From Funneliformis mosseae (taxonomy: Eukaryota > Glomeromycota > Glomeromycetes > Glomerales > Glomeraceae): DNA of 19,506 bases. The stretch lies in assembly GCA_910592005.1 (NCBI GenBank), contig CAJVPP010001513.1, positions 1 to 19,506 of the forward strand, written 5' to 3'. Position numbers and translations under genes: made by a program. The notes under the pieces are model-generated. The model searched no databases. It was not told where the DNA came from and worked only from the letters and a program-made list of their open reading frames with translations. Position 1 is the stretch's first letter, and the number at the start of each line of letters is the position of its first letter. Positions 1 to 11,234 of the stretch are shown piece after piece.

Positions 1-3000
1 AATCTAATTACATCAAAAAATAAAATGCAATAAAAATCTCAATTTTGCTAAAAAATTCCTGAAACCTGATTTTCCTAGCAATCTACCTATATAGTTAAAT
101 TCATTATAATTATCTGCTTTAATATAATATTATATTATTAATTCATATTTTTATTTAAACTTTTTTGACAATTCTTTTAAAATAAGTTGATTTAAAAAGA
201 AATAAAAAACTATTATATATTTTATTATATTAATATTAAATAGCTATTTTAAGTTTCTAATCTAAATTCATTATTAATTAATATATTATTTAAATTAAAA
301 AGAATAAAATTAAAAATAATATTAAAAATCTTTGATATAGTTCTTATTTTATTAAGAATATAATTACAAAAAATAAAAACTATTAAAGTTTAAAATTAAT
401 CTAAAAAATTAGATTATATTTGATTAAACTTTTTTTATTTATATAAAAAATCATTAGTAAATTATTAAACTTAATAGAATAGTTTTTTTTTTTTTAATAT
501 AATTGCTAAGAATAATATTAGGTTAAAGATTTATATTAATATTATTATAATAAATTAAATTAAGTATAGTTTTAATAAATTTGAATATGATTTATTATTA
601 AAAGAAATATCTTAATTAGTAAAAAAAATAATTATTAGCTATAATAAATATAAAAAATATTGACTAATTTAAAAAATTTTATTATAAAATAACTAACATA
701 TAACTTTAATTATTTTTTATTTTATTAAATTATAAGTTAATATTTTGTTAGATTTCTATTTATAATAATAATAGCCTAAACTTAATATAATATAAATTTG
801 ATCATTATAGTAATAATTTATAGGTATTATATTTTATTTCTCTTTAATTATTACTCTAAGTATATAATGCTTAATAGATGTAAATTATCTTAATAAATTT
901 TAATTTTAATATATAATCAAATAATTTTTATAGAATTAATATTGAAGCTTTAGCTAATTAAAAAATAACTTAACATTTGAGGATTCAATAAAGAAATTTG
1001 TAACTTTTGTAATATAAATAGGTATATTATTATTTTCTTAAAGGAAAAATTTGAACTTTTCATATGAAATTTAATTATAAAAATCATATAATTAACTAAA
1101 ATTATTTTAGTTATATAATCAAGTAAAAAAACTAAAAAATCTATACTGATTTAAGAAAACTATCTCTAAAATATATAATTAAAGCTCTTTTGAATTATAG
1201 TTACAATGCAATTTTTATAAAATTTTTTAAAAGGTTTATATTATATCTACTTAAAACTTGAAGTTCTAAATTGTATAAGTAAACTTATCTGACTATACTA
1301 ATTATCTACAATTTAATTTTCATAAATACAAGTCTAAAGTAATTTTTTTTTATTTTTTTCAGAAATTAATAGACTAAAATTAAAAATATATAAATGAAAA
1401 TTTTATCTGATTAATTTATTATAGACAATTTATTTGAAAATATATTTATTTATTTTATTTATAATATTTAAACATATTTAAAAGAAGTTTGATAATAAAT
1501 TTTTTATTTCTAATATTAAATACTTAAGATGTTTATATTTAGTCTTATTAAGAATTTATAATTAATTTATTTATTTTTTTAATTTAATAAATTTAAACTT
1601 TATTATTTTATAGATTAAAAAATACAATAATATTAGTTATAATGTTTATAAACCTATTTAACTTCCTTTATATATATTTAAAAATATAGATTTTTTACTA
1701 GATCCTATTTTGATTAGTTAACTGTTAAGTTAGTTTTACCTGATTTAACCTAACCTAATCTAAAAAGAAAATTTTTTGTTATTTATTCATTAAATAATAT
1801 TAAAAAATATTTATATAAATAAAATTAAAATTAAAAAATTAAAAGATTGATTAGAAGAAAAAGAAAAAATAAAAAAAATAAAATAAAAAAATAATTAAAA
1901 AAAATTAAAAATTAAAAAAAATATACAATTGAAAAAAAATATTAAAAATAAAAAAAAAATTAAAAAAACTAAAAAAATCACTTTTTTTTGAGTATTATAA
2001 ATTACTAATTTAAGAAAAAAACTTTTTTGAGACTCTAATGACTGTTTGAAAATTAAACCAAATTAGATTAAATAATTTTATTTCTTAACTATAATATAAT
2101 TTTATTAATTTTATCAGATTAGGTTAGGTTAAGAAAACAGATTAATCTAATTTGATTTAAAGCTCTAATAATATTATTATTTAAATATTATTAATATAAA
2201 AATTGTTAACATCATTTTTTATAAGCATATATTCATTTTATAAAATTTAAAATTTAATTGTAAAGAATAAATTAATTTTATATTTAATTATCAAATAAGT
2301 GTTTAAATAATAATAATGCAAATAATCACAAGAATGTGATCAGTAAAGTTACTATTATTTTTAATTTATTTAATGCAAAGATTTTATAATAATAGGATAA
2401 AAACTCATATATATTAATAAAGTATCTGTAAATTTAGTTTTACTAAGTATATTTTAATGATTTTCAATTTTTATAATTTATAAGTATTAATATTAAAAGT
2501 ATACTTTAGTGTAAATTGATAAATTATTAATTAAAATATATTTTGACAGACGTAATTATTTTATTAATAATTTATAATAAATGGAAAGTAAGCTATTTAA
2601 ATCATATTATAGATTATAAGATTTACTATATTTATCATTTAATTTTAATAGCAAATCTTTTAAATATCAAATTAATATAATTAATTTTGACATCATCAAA
2701 ATTAATTAGCATTAAAATATAGTTAAAAAATCACTATTATTATTATAAATAAAAATTAAATTAAATGTATCAGAAGATTATTATCTTTTTTTTATATATT
2801 GAAATTGAATATCTTTAAATTTTAAGGTAAAAGATGTTTTTATTATTAAAATTAAATTTTTATAATATAAATATTTGCACTTTTTAATAAATTATAAATC
2901 TGTTAAAAATATCTATTAAGTGTATATTTATTATATAAAATTTTTGATTATAAATAAATCTTATATCAAATTTAAAAATAAAGATGATTTAATTTAAATA

Positions 3001-3719
3001 TAAAAATAATATATATATTTTTTAAAGTTTAAATATTTTAACAAGTGAATTTTATTAAAAATTCTTTAAAATCCAGTGATTTATTTATTATAAAACTTAA
3101 ATTTATCTACTGAAATATAAAAATACTTAATGTTATTTTATAATTTATTAAATAATATAATGATATTATAAAATAAACTATATTTTTCTCTATATTTATC
3201 ATCAACAAATTTGATAATACTATAGTAAAAATGTTTTTTTTTACATATTAATGTATAATATTAGAAGTAATTTTGAGTTTATAAATAAAAGAATTATTAT
3301 TTTATAAAATAGAAATTTATTCACTAATAAATTGAAAAAAATTTTAGATGAAGTTTAACACTTTATTTGTAATATTTAATAAAAATTTTCTATTATTAAA
3401 TTTAAATAAAGATGTTTATATTTCTATTATAAAATTTTTAATTAATATTAATAAAATTAGATATTAAAAAAATAGTTTAATAAGAAAGTCTAGTTTATTT
3501 ATTTATTATTATTAAGCATGATATTATCTATAATAGGTGTGAAAATATGATTTTTTAATTAGATAATATTATATAAAATTTTTTTTTAAATTATATCCAA
3601 AATTATATTTGTATAAATAATGTTAATTCTTCTATTTTTAGGATATGTATTAATATATAAATTATTATTAATTATATTAGATTATATTTTTAAAGAGTTA
3701 TATGATAAATGATAACAGA
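1..3719. other. A/T-rich gene-free region
   Basis: This stretch is almost entirely A/T, with dense stops in all six frames and no reading frame that resembles a protein. I see no RNA gene. The only distinct structures are an A-rich, low-complexity tract around 1850-1980 and a perfect 17-bp inverted repeat that encloses it, listed separately. It probably consists of decayed repeats and intergenic DNA. Confidence 0.75.
1745..2132. repeat. 388-bp segment bounded by a perfect 17-bp inverted repeat
   Basis: TTAACCTAACCTAATCT at 1745-1761 is the exact reverse complement of AGATTAGGTTAGGTTAA at 2116-2132. The interior is A-rich low-complexity DNA with no coding potential. In a sequence this A/T-rich, short inverted repeats are common, but a 17-bp perfect match containing four C's is unlikely by chance. 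It could be a miniature inverted-repeat transposon or a hairpin-forming remnant. No target-site duplication is obvious at these ends, and similarity outside the arms is weak, so the true ends are uncertain. Confidence 0.5.
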
Positions 3720-3721
3720 TA

Positions 3722-3903
3722 CAATTAACCCTCTCTAAATGCATACACTATATATTTTCTCTCTAAATACACACTCTCATTCAGTTTTAAGTATATAGAA
3801 TTCATATAGAAAATTTTTCTTTAAATGCATACCCTCTTTAAATGCACATTTTTTAAAATCTTCACTATGTTCCTGAGGGGATGCATTTAGAAAGGGTTGA
3901 CTG
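3722..3903. mobile_element. MITE, Tc1/mariner-pogo type, with TA target-site duplication
   Basis: The element starts CAATTAACCCTCTCTAAATGCAT (3722-3744) and ends with ATGCATTTAGAAAGGGTTGACTG (3881-3903). As inverted repeats these 23-bp ends differ at only 3 positions. Each end abuts the dinucleotide TA (3720-3721 and 3904-3905), the target duplication expected for Tc1/mariner-superfamily transposons. The 182-bp body has no coding capacity. Inside, a CTCTCTAAATGCATAC-like unit recurs in direct orientation at 3731-3746, 3759-3774, 3818-3833 and 3834-3849. This is a non-autonomous element that would depend on a transposase encoded elsewhere; the nearby decayed Tc1-like element at 4405-5329 has a different terminus, so it is not the obvious parent. 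Confidence 0.8.
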
Positions 3904-4404
3904 TATATAAGATTATTAATTATTAATTATCATGTTTATTTGTTGATTTTTATTACTTTTGAAAAAACAAATAAAGAAAAGCTTAAGTGAAAAAAAAATG
4001 TATTATAATTTTATTTTACAATATTTTTAGAAAGGTTTATATAATCTTTTTTTTAATATATTCATATTATTTAAAATCTTTTACAAAAAAATATTTAAAA
4101 TTTAAGTATAATAATGATTATGATATTTAACAGAAGGAGATTTTTTTCTATTATATTAATATATTTTGCATTAATTTTCTATTATTAAGTAAAATAAAAA
4201 TTTTTTATTTTCTTAATGGTTTTAGCTTTTTAATAATATTATTTATTAGCTCTTTGATTTTTTAATCTTTTGTTTGAAGGGTTAACAGATAATTCAGTTA
4301 TATTAATGTCTTTGTTATTATTACTATTTAAAGGTAAATATAATAATCTAAATTTATTTATAATTTTTTCGCAAAGTTTAATTAAATTTTTAAAATTTTT
4401 CAGA

Positions 4405-5329
4405 ATTGTTGCAAAAAATGGGTCTTACAAAGAGCAAAGAGATGCAATTTTTATATGTCAAAAACTTTTTATTATGCAAGAAAAAACTGCAAAAATTGCT
4501 AAGTGTTAGGCAACAGTTTCTTGAGTTTTAAAAAAATAATTAATAAACAATCAGGTTAATCCCCAAATAATGACTGCGAAAAAGCTGTTCTTAATAATAA
4601 AGATTCTAGGCATCATAATTTAAAAGAAGTTATTAGCTTTTTTTCAAATAAATAAAGGTAAGAAAGTATCTGAGCGAACCATTCAAAAAGCATGAAGGAT
4701 AAAAGGTATTCAATTATATATGTCTTGTCTAAAACTATTGATTTCTTTTACAATAAAGTCAAAAAAACTTGCTTTTGCAGAATAGCATAAAAATTGGACA
4801 ATGACTGATTAAAGAAAAGTAGTTTGGTCAGATGAATCTACCTTTTCTCAGTTTCAAACTTCAGGTTGGGATTTGAGTTTGGCGAAATCTGATGAAGAAT
4901 TTAATGAAGATTATATTGCCTTGACCGTATAACACAGTCCCAAATGAATGCTTTGAAGCTGTTTTTCATGGTTTGGACTCACTCAGACCCATTATTCAAT
5001 TAATTGGTTTTGTTACTGATAAAACCTATCATGAACTTATACTGTGCCAACCCTTAAAGAACAATCACGAAAGGTTTAAAAAAGCTTGTTTTCCAAGAAG
5101 ACAATGCACCAGTGCATACAGCAAAAATCGCACAAGATATCCTTCATTCAATTATTGAATCTGGACTTTGAAAACGTAAACCCGGACCATTTAACATCCA
5201 AGATTTGGAAAAAATGGTTATTGAAGTATGGGAGTTGATTCCCAAAGAGATATATCAAACCTTATTAATTCAATGCCTTTTCGAATTTATGCAATTATTT
5301 CTGCTAAAGTAACAAATAAATATAAATAA
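4405..5329 (+). pseudogene. Degenerate Tc1/mariner-like transposase
   Basis: Fragments of a DDE transposase appear in order but in different frames. Near 4430-4540 the frame reads RDAIFICQKL...AKIAKC, then after a TAG reads ATVS, matching the N-terminal helix-turn-helix of Tc1 transposases. KKLAFAE and HKNWTMTD follow around 4760-4810, then RKVVWSDESTFSQFQ with the first catalytic Asp codon at 4831-4833. IIQLIGFVTDKTYHELIL lies near 4991-5044 in another frame. EDNAPVHTAK carries the second catalytic Asp at 5100-5102. The C-terminal tail SMPFRIYAIISAK ends with TAA at 5327-5329. At least six in-frame stops and several frameshifts interrupt it. The usual WPxxSPDLNPIE block between the second Asp and the tail is not recognisable, so the third acidic residue is missing. 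It is non-functional. There is no reason to think it has been recruited to a host role. Confidence 0.88.
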
Positions 5330-5351
5330 ACTTTTAAAATAAAGAATTATT

Positions 5352-5373
5352 AAATATTTACTTCACCTCCCTG
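5352..5373. repeat. Possible right terminal repeat of the Tc1-like element
   Basis: Just after the transposase remnant the sequence AATATTTACTTCACCTCCCTG is followed by TA (5374-5375). An end reading CAGGGAGGTGAAGT... when viewed inward, next to TA, is typical of Tc1-like elements. I found no convincing partner on the left side; CAGAAGGAGA at 4131-4140 is the closest and is poor. The left end may be deleted or too mutated to see. Confidence 0.45.
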
Positions 5374-5912
5374 TATATTAATACTTTATTATAATTTATA
5401 AAATTACTTATAAATAAAAAGATTTATATATTATTAACTGGCGCCGAAAATATTTATAGTTATCACATATATATTTTTTATAGTTGAATTAATATTTCTA
5501 TTTATACCAGATTCCTCCTTTAAATCTAATTAAATAGAAATTATTTATCATTGCCTATATTTGAAATCAACATCCTAACTTTCACGCGTAAAATTAAACA
5601 CCGGAAAGTTTTAGCCGATCTATCACAAGAAAATCCAAAGGGGCACAATTCTATTAAAACATTAATAAAAAATCAAAATTAGTTCAGTTTATCGGGTTGT
5701 GCCGAAAAGGAGCCAAATTCCGGTTTTTTTACTTTTAATGATTTAAAGTTATTTGTTTAATTTTCAACTTCGAAATACTCGAAGTACAACAGTTCATCGT
5801 TGTGCAATAGATTATCCATAAAGTTTATCGGATCGACGGATTTTTTTTTTAAGCCACGAAATTGATTGGTTGATTGATTCATTTTATTTAAAAAGAGTTA
5901 TCTTCGTCTTCA
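5374..5912 (+). promoter_or_regulatory. Upstream region of TSR2 with an MCB-like ACGCGT site
   Basis: About 540 bp separate the transposon remnant from the TSR2 start, with no gene in between. Base composition shifts from the A/T desert to a more mixed region from about 5570. It contains ACGCGT at 5584-5589, the core of the fungal MluI cell-cycle box. Around it lies an inverted repeat, AACTTTC at 5577-5583 with GAAAGTT at 5604-5610. The assignment of promoter activity rests on position only. Confidence 0.35.
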
Positions 5913-6635
5913 ATGAACCGAGAAAATTTTATTCGAGGAATTTCAATATTATTTAAAACTGAATGGACAGCATTAAAGTTGGCTGTGGATATGCAATGGG
6001 GTGGACACGATTCGGAAGATAAAAGAGATTGGTTAATCAATGTTATCGCGGAATATTTTGATAAAAGTAAATTTTTCTGATTTTTTTAATATATACGTTC
6101 CCCCTTTTTTATTTGATTTTAATGAAAATTTCAAATTTTTTTTGGAAATTTAGACGGTAAGGGTACCGATGTTGATGATTTAGAAACTATTCTGAATCAG
6201 ATCATGTCAGATGAATTTAACACTTTATTAGAAGATGATTCAGCATATCAAGTACTATATATATATATATTTCCTCTTATTACTTCAAAACTTCAAAAGA
6301 CTAATCTTTATTTACGTTAGATATCTCAAGACCTAATTAAAATGTATAATGAATGTAGTCAAGGAAATTACATAACAGTAGATTTATTAGAATCTAAACA
6401 AAAATCTACCAAACACAATTTTCCATCTTCAAAGAAAGCAAAAAACAAGGATGATGATGAGGATGATGAGGATGATAGCAGTAATGATGATGAAGAAAGT
6501 TTACAAAATGGAGAAAGCTCGACGATGGAAGAGGATGAGAAGATGGATATAAATAATTCAACAACTCCATCAAAATTATCAAATAGACCCATTATTGATG
6601 ATGATGGGTTTACTTTAGTAACAAGAAGAAAATGA
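5913..6635 (+). CDS. TSR2: Pre-rRNA-processing protein TSR2 (escortin of ribosomal protein eS26)
   Basis: Three exons, 5913-6066, 6154-6251 and 6321-6635, join in frame to a 188-residue protein; introns are GTAAAT...TAG and GTACTA...TAG. The N-terminal two thirds carry the family signature: a hydrophobic helix with EWTALKLAVDMQWGG (residues 17-31), then DWLINVIAEYF, then EFNTLLEDDSAYQISQDLI ending in the MYNECSQGN segment. Residues about 128-157 are a low-complexity acidic stretch (D/E/S/N). The C terminus ends DDDGFTLVTRRK, the conserved tail of TSR2. In yeast, Tsr2 binds Rps26, shields it on its way into the nucleus and delivers it to pre-40S particles; the acidic tail of the family contacts the basic ribosomal protein. 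Length is close to the yeast protein. The ATG at 5913 is the only one giving the complete helical domain. The gene converges on the CCA enzyme, with 65 bp between the two stop codons. Confidence 0.93.
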
Positions 6636-6700
6636 TAATTAAGAAAGGATTTTGCTTTTTTTTTTTTATTAATTTAACAATTATTAAACTATCAAATTAG

Positions 6701-9150
6701 TTATCTTTTTCCATATTTAGTTTTAATAAATTCCCTACATTCTTCTTCACTTTTACTTGAGAATTCTAATTGCCATTCCATGACTGAATTCAATATTATT
6801 TTAACCTCCGGACTTTGTTTAATTTTCAATAAATTCTGAATATCTTTACCCTGTTATTCATTTATTTATTTTTTTTTTAAAAAAAAAAAAATTAATAAGA
6901 ACTTTTGTTAATTATAAATACAAACAAAACCGATACTTACGTTTAGGATAGGTTTTTCATTAAAAACGTTTTCCAATTTTAATTCTTGTACTCTTTCAAT
7001 TAACTTTGTATATTTGTCACTAATTTCTTTAACTTGGTCCATATTGTCAAATTTCGATATCAACTCATTGGACAAAGCAAAGATTAAATTAGTTAACCAT
7101 CCAGATCCAAGTTCACGTATCAATAATCCTATAGTTTAATTTAATAAATAACCTTTAAGAATTATTATTATTATTTTTTTTTACGATACTTTCTAAATAC
7201 AATGAATATATAAATTACCGAGTGCAACTCTATTTGCTGGGGCTTCATAATTCTGTGCAACTGCGTTCTTCACAGAATAGACATTTGAGAAAAGGCTTGT
7301 TACTTTATCAACATCCTCATTCGAAAACTATATCAGAATTCCGATTAGACTTACACTTATTCATAAAATAAATAAAACAAAAAAAAATTGAATTCACACC
7401 CTTAACCCTTCGCGGATTACAAAACGGCAAGCCGGATGCCTCTTTTTCTTTTCTGTATATATCATATCTTTATAAGGTAATGTACAGGCTGCCAAATATA
7501 GTTTTCGCTTTTCATCTTCATTTAATTGACGAAACTTAGGATGGAACTCATAACTTTTACTTTCATCAGAAAACAACCTAAGAAAATCACAAGAACAATG
7601 AGTTAATTTATTATTCAGTATTAGGTTTGGATGATATAATACATACCATTTAAGAATTTTTGCTGTATTTAAACAAATTTTTGAATCTTCAAATTTTCCG
7701 GATACGATGGTTTCTTGTGGAGGTGATGAGAACACTATATCATAAAGTCCTAAATTAAGAATCAAATCAAAGGCGCCAATGGGATCATGTCCTAAAATAT
7801 ATGCCATTAAATTAAGATTTTAAATCAAACACACAAGAATATACCATAAATAATAAAATGAACTTAAACCTTTGATCATTTTATCAACCTCTAATCCAAT
7901 TCTTTCCCGACTTATTTTCTCATTTAGTGCTGTCTATTGGATTATTAAATTGTTAATATGCGATCACGTACAAATAATTTGCTGCCACTGATTACGTTTA
8001 TACGTTCTTACTTTGATACTATCATTTTTTATAATGGCATCTTTCACATCTTCAACAATCTCAAATTGAAATCTGCTTGCGAATCTTATACATCTCAATA
8101 CTCGAAGTGGATCATCTTTAAATGTTTCATAAGCGGGAAGTGGCGTGCGAATTAATCCTTCTTTCAAATCTGACTTGCCCTTTCCAAAAAAAAAAAAAAA
8201 AAAAAAAAATTCTTAGGTTTCGCGTTAAATTTTAAAAAAAAATATAAAAATATAAATCTACCTTATTTGTGAAATCTTCCACCTCATATGTGTGTATATT
8301 ATAAAATAACGCGTTTATTGTTATATCTCTACGATAAGCATCTTCTTCGGGTGTACCAAAGTCCTTTTTAGAAAGATGAATATTGGTTTAACTTCCATGT
8401 GGGATAAGAAACAATGCAAGGATGTTTAGTCAACACTTACAATAGAAACGGGAATTCTACTAGCCGCATCATAGACTTCTTTTCTCAAATTAACAAAATC
8501 TATATCCAAACCAAAAAGGTTTGTAGTAGCAGTGTCTAAATGTTTAGATTTTTCAGGGTTTGATTCTATTAAATGAATTTTTACTGGAATAGATTTATGT
8601 TCTTTATCAACAAATTCTTTAACATAATTTGCAAAATTTAATCCTGTCAAATGATTTATCGCAACATCTAAATCATTACATTCGAATCCAAGTAACTAAT
8701 GTCATTTTGATTTCAAAAACAAATAAATAAATAATATAAATTAAATTAAATAAAACTAAAAAAAAAAAATAATTTCATTACTTTATCTCGAACCCAACCA
8801 CCAGCTATTCTCAGTTCAATAGAGGGTAACTCGGGTTTAGTTTCCTTCAAATAGGCAGTAACTTGTTTCAATAAGTCGCATATATTTAACTCTTGTTCTG
8901 TGAGAGTGATCGTCATTTCTTTGCCATGCTGTTTTTGCTGTCCTAATGAAAACTGTTGCGAACTTTTGCTACTACCGCCTATACTAGTAGGAGTTACACC
9001 TCTATTAACCGAATAAGGCTTATGCCTTTCCTGTAAGGATTCTTTTAGACTACTTGGTTCAGACGGCAGTTTTGAAATATAAAAAAAGGAAGAAAATTTG
9101 GGTTTACGATGAAATTGAAAAAGAAAGTTGGAAAATCTTAATCTTTTCAT
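6701..9150 (-). CDS. CCA1: CCA tRNA nucleotidyltransferase, probably mitochondrial and cytosolic
   Basis: Ten exons read from right to left: 9150-8782, 8695-8441, 8363-8262, 8179-8012, 7933-7870, 7791-7647, 7577-7400, 7327-7219, 7128-6941 and 6850-6701. They total 1728 nt and 575 residues. The enzyme adds or repairs the 3'-CCA end of tRNAs using CTP and ATP. It is a class II enzyme: GGWVRDK (about 117-123) precedes NDLDVA with the metal-binding DxD at D131 and D133. RRDITINAL spans 219-227. The nucleotide-selecting and helical-body motif DDPLRVLRCIRFASRF spans 264-279, and SRERIGLEVDKM spans 306-317. Both DxD and the RRD motif are intact, so it should be active. Residues 1-31 are rich in Lys, Arg, Ser and Phe with no acidic residue, a mitochondrial targeting sequence. 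Met79 (codon 8914-8916) lies just before the catalytic domain and could start a cytosolic or nuclear form, as known for yeast Cca1. An in-frame GTG at 9157-9159 was not chosen because it is not a usual fungal start. The start is 60 bp below the MED27 stop. Confidence 0.94.
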
Positions 9151-9209
9151 GATGGTCACACGTGGCTGAAAATAAGCATTTTTTATTATTTTTACACGAA
9201 ATATCTAAT

Positions 9210-11109
9210 CTATAAATTATTTTTTGAATTATTATAACATTTCCAATGGTAAGGTAAATAATTTTTTTCATTTTCAATTATTTGTAATAATCTAATGATA
9301 GGAGGTAAATATTTATATTTAAATGAATCATAATTTAATAATTTGTTACAAATATTACAAGGTTTAGAAGTCAAATCATGATAACTTGATATCCAGTCCT
9401 TTAAGATGAAAAGAAATATAAAGAATAGGTCACTAAAGAGAAGATATTAATTGATGGAATAGGAATTGAGAAAACGGGTGAAACTTACCAGTAGATCTGG
9501 TATCGGATCAGTATGATCTAATTCATTTAATTTGGCGGTTGCTAGTTGTGTTATTCGTTGAAACTCCAAAGAATCTGATGACTCTAGAATTGTTTTCTAT
9601 TATAACAATTTTATAAAACAGAAATAAAAAAAGGTTAATAATGAATCTATCATAAGAATTTTTGTGAAATAATAACTTGCTTTTTCATGATATCCAAAAA
9701 ATACTATTCTCGAAATTGTTAAAGAAGACCCGTCAATATCATTGTATTTTAATGATATGTAAACCTTAAAGAAATTATTTACTGATACCTTTAAAAAAAA
9801 TGTATATAGATGTATTAATTTAAAAAACTCTACGTTCACAAAAATCACATTACTAAATTGAAAAGTGGAATACATACTGAAAAGGCTGAAACTCGATTTA
9901 ATGTATCAAAATCGGTTTTATCAATTTCTATTTTGTAAGGTCCTTTTTTTGCTTTAGCAAGCCAATTATCAATTGTAATATCAATTTGTCTAAAATAGTT
10001 TTTTTTTTAAAAAAAAAAAATTTTAGAGAAAAAATAATAAGCTCGAAAAAATGAATTTGAAAAGACAAGTACCTTGCATCATATGCTTTTGTTCGTTTGG
10101 GAAAAGTTAATTCTGAAATGATGATCTGCTTATCATCCTTTTGTTTTTTAAAATAAGTTTCATAATCTTTAAAAAATGTACTTTCAAGGTAAGAAGCAAT
10201 TAATAAAATATGAATTTAAAGAATTTAAACGTTCTAAGAGATATAATTACTTTGTAACTTGTTGACTTGTTTTTTGCATTTTTTCTTTGAGATCTATAAT
10301 GATTTTTTCATCATCGTTAAGATCATATTTAACGTACCTATTAAATAGGTAAGAAATAAAAAAATATATATTAATAACGAAGGAAATAAGATAAATTAAA
10401 AGTGATGAACTTACGGTTTATTTCGATTACTCTGATTAGAATTCCAAGCCTCTTCAACTTGATAAGCATATTCCAAATCAACTATATAAAGCATATTCAG
10501 TTTAATATTCTTAAAATATAATAATGATAAGTGATGTTTAATGACAAACCTAAAGAAGATTCGAGTAGTTGGGAAAACTCTTCCATTTTATTCATTATCT
10601 TGTCATTCATTTTTTCAATGAAGTCTGGGTCATATGTTGGTAGATTAAGGTTCATTCTACTTACTTGTACTTTAAATTTTTGATTGGTTAATAATCAACG
10701 CAAAAATAATAAATCAAATGAATCAAATGAAGTTCTTACAATTTTTATAATTATAAATAATTTCATAAACAATATTTCATATGGAATACAAAAGGAAAGA
10801 TAAATTAGTTTTACAACTCTTTTCACAAAGAACATATTTGATTTTCATTTACCTCCTTGTTCATGTGGTTTCCAAGTTTCGCTTAAATGATCACAAATAG
10901 TGTTAAAAATAGCACTTATCTCATTCACCTACAATGACAAAAAAGAAAGAAAAGAAAAGTGCTCATTATAATCATATTAATAGTAAAGGCATTTCCTTCC
11001 TTGAATTATAAACATTACAAACCATTCTTATCATGTTATCCATTTTTTTTATACTAGTTTTCGTATCCATACTCTTCTTAAATTCTTTTCTCTCTTCTTT
11101 GGCACTCAT
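9210..11109 (-). CDS. MED27: Mediator of RNA polymerase II transcription subunit 27
   Basis: Nine exons, 11109-11023, 10928-10853, 10663-10550, 10481-10415, 10337-10251, 10180-10073, 9989-9878, 9596-9489 and 9398-9210, give 948 nt and 315 residues, close to human MED27 (311). The first two thirds are mostly charged and helical with few motifs. The last exon contains the diagnostic C-terminal zinc-binding module: DWISSYHDL, C267-x2-C270, LPPIIR at 284-289, and H304-x2-C307. This is the C-x2-C ... LPP-x2-R ... H-x2-C pattern of MED27. The protein would sit in the Mediator tail and upper-middle region and help relay activators to RNA polymerase II. The introns are short, except 281 nt between exons 7 and 8, which carries nothing recognisable. 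The gene is tandem with CCA1 and head-to-head with the TPR gene. Identification rests mainly on the C-terminal signature and length, because the N-terminal part is too divergent to recognise by eye. Confidence 0.78.
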
Positions 11110-11234
11110 TTTGTTGATAAGAAATTGCGTGGATGGATCGTCAGCATGATGATTGGACACCTAAATCTCTAAATCTCGGATTTATTAATTATTTTTTTTT
11201 TTTTAATTATTTTTTTTCCTGGTTGTACTCAGAT
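11110..11234. promoter_or_regulatory. Shared divergent promoter between MED27 and the TPR gene
   Basis: Only 125 bp lie between the MED27 start codon (minus strand, 11109) and the ATG chosen for the TPR gene (11235). Two T-tracts (near 11193-11204 and 11211-11218) lie inside it, of the poly(dA:dT) type that keeps nucleosomes off fungal promoters. The arrangement implies a bidirectional promoter or overlapping 5' leaders. An in-frame ATG at 11133 would place part of this spacer in the TPR reading frame. Confidence 0.45.

Noticed and set aside
1745..2132. Telomere-like repeats (TTAGG units)
   Set aside because: Only two units occur on each side and they are inverted; a telomere or interstitial telomeric tract would have many tandem units.
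4131..4140. CAGAAGGAGA as left end of the Tc1-like element
   Set aside because: It matches the right end in few positions beyond CAG and GGAG and has no TA duplication at the right place.
6368..6592. Open frame of 74 codons on the minus strand inside TSR2
   Set aside because: It is the mirror of the acidic GAT/GAA-rich tail of TSR2, giving runs of Ser and Phe; low complexity, no homolog signature.
9600..9875. 91-codon open frame on the minus strand
   Set aside because: It falls within the 281-nt intron between MED27 exons 7 and 8, is dominated by Phe/Ile/Tyr from A/T DNA, and shows no family motif.
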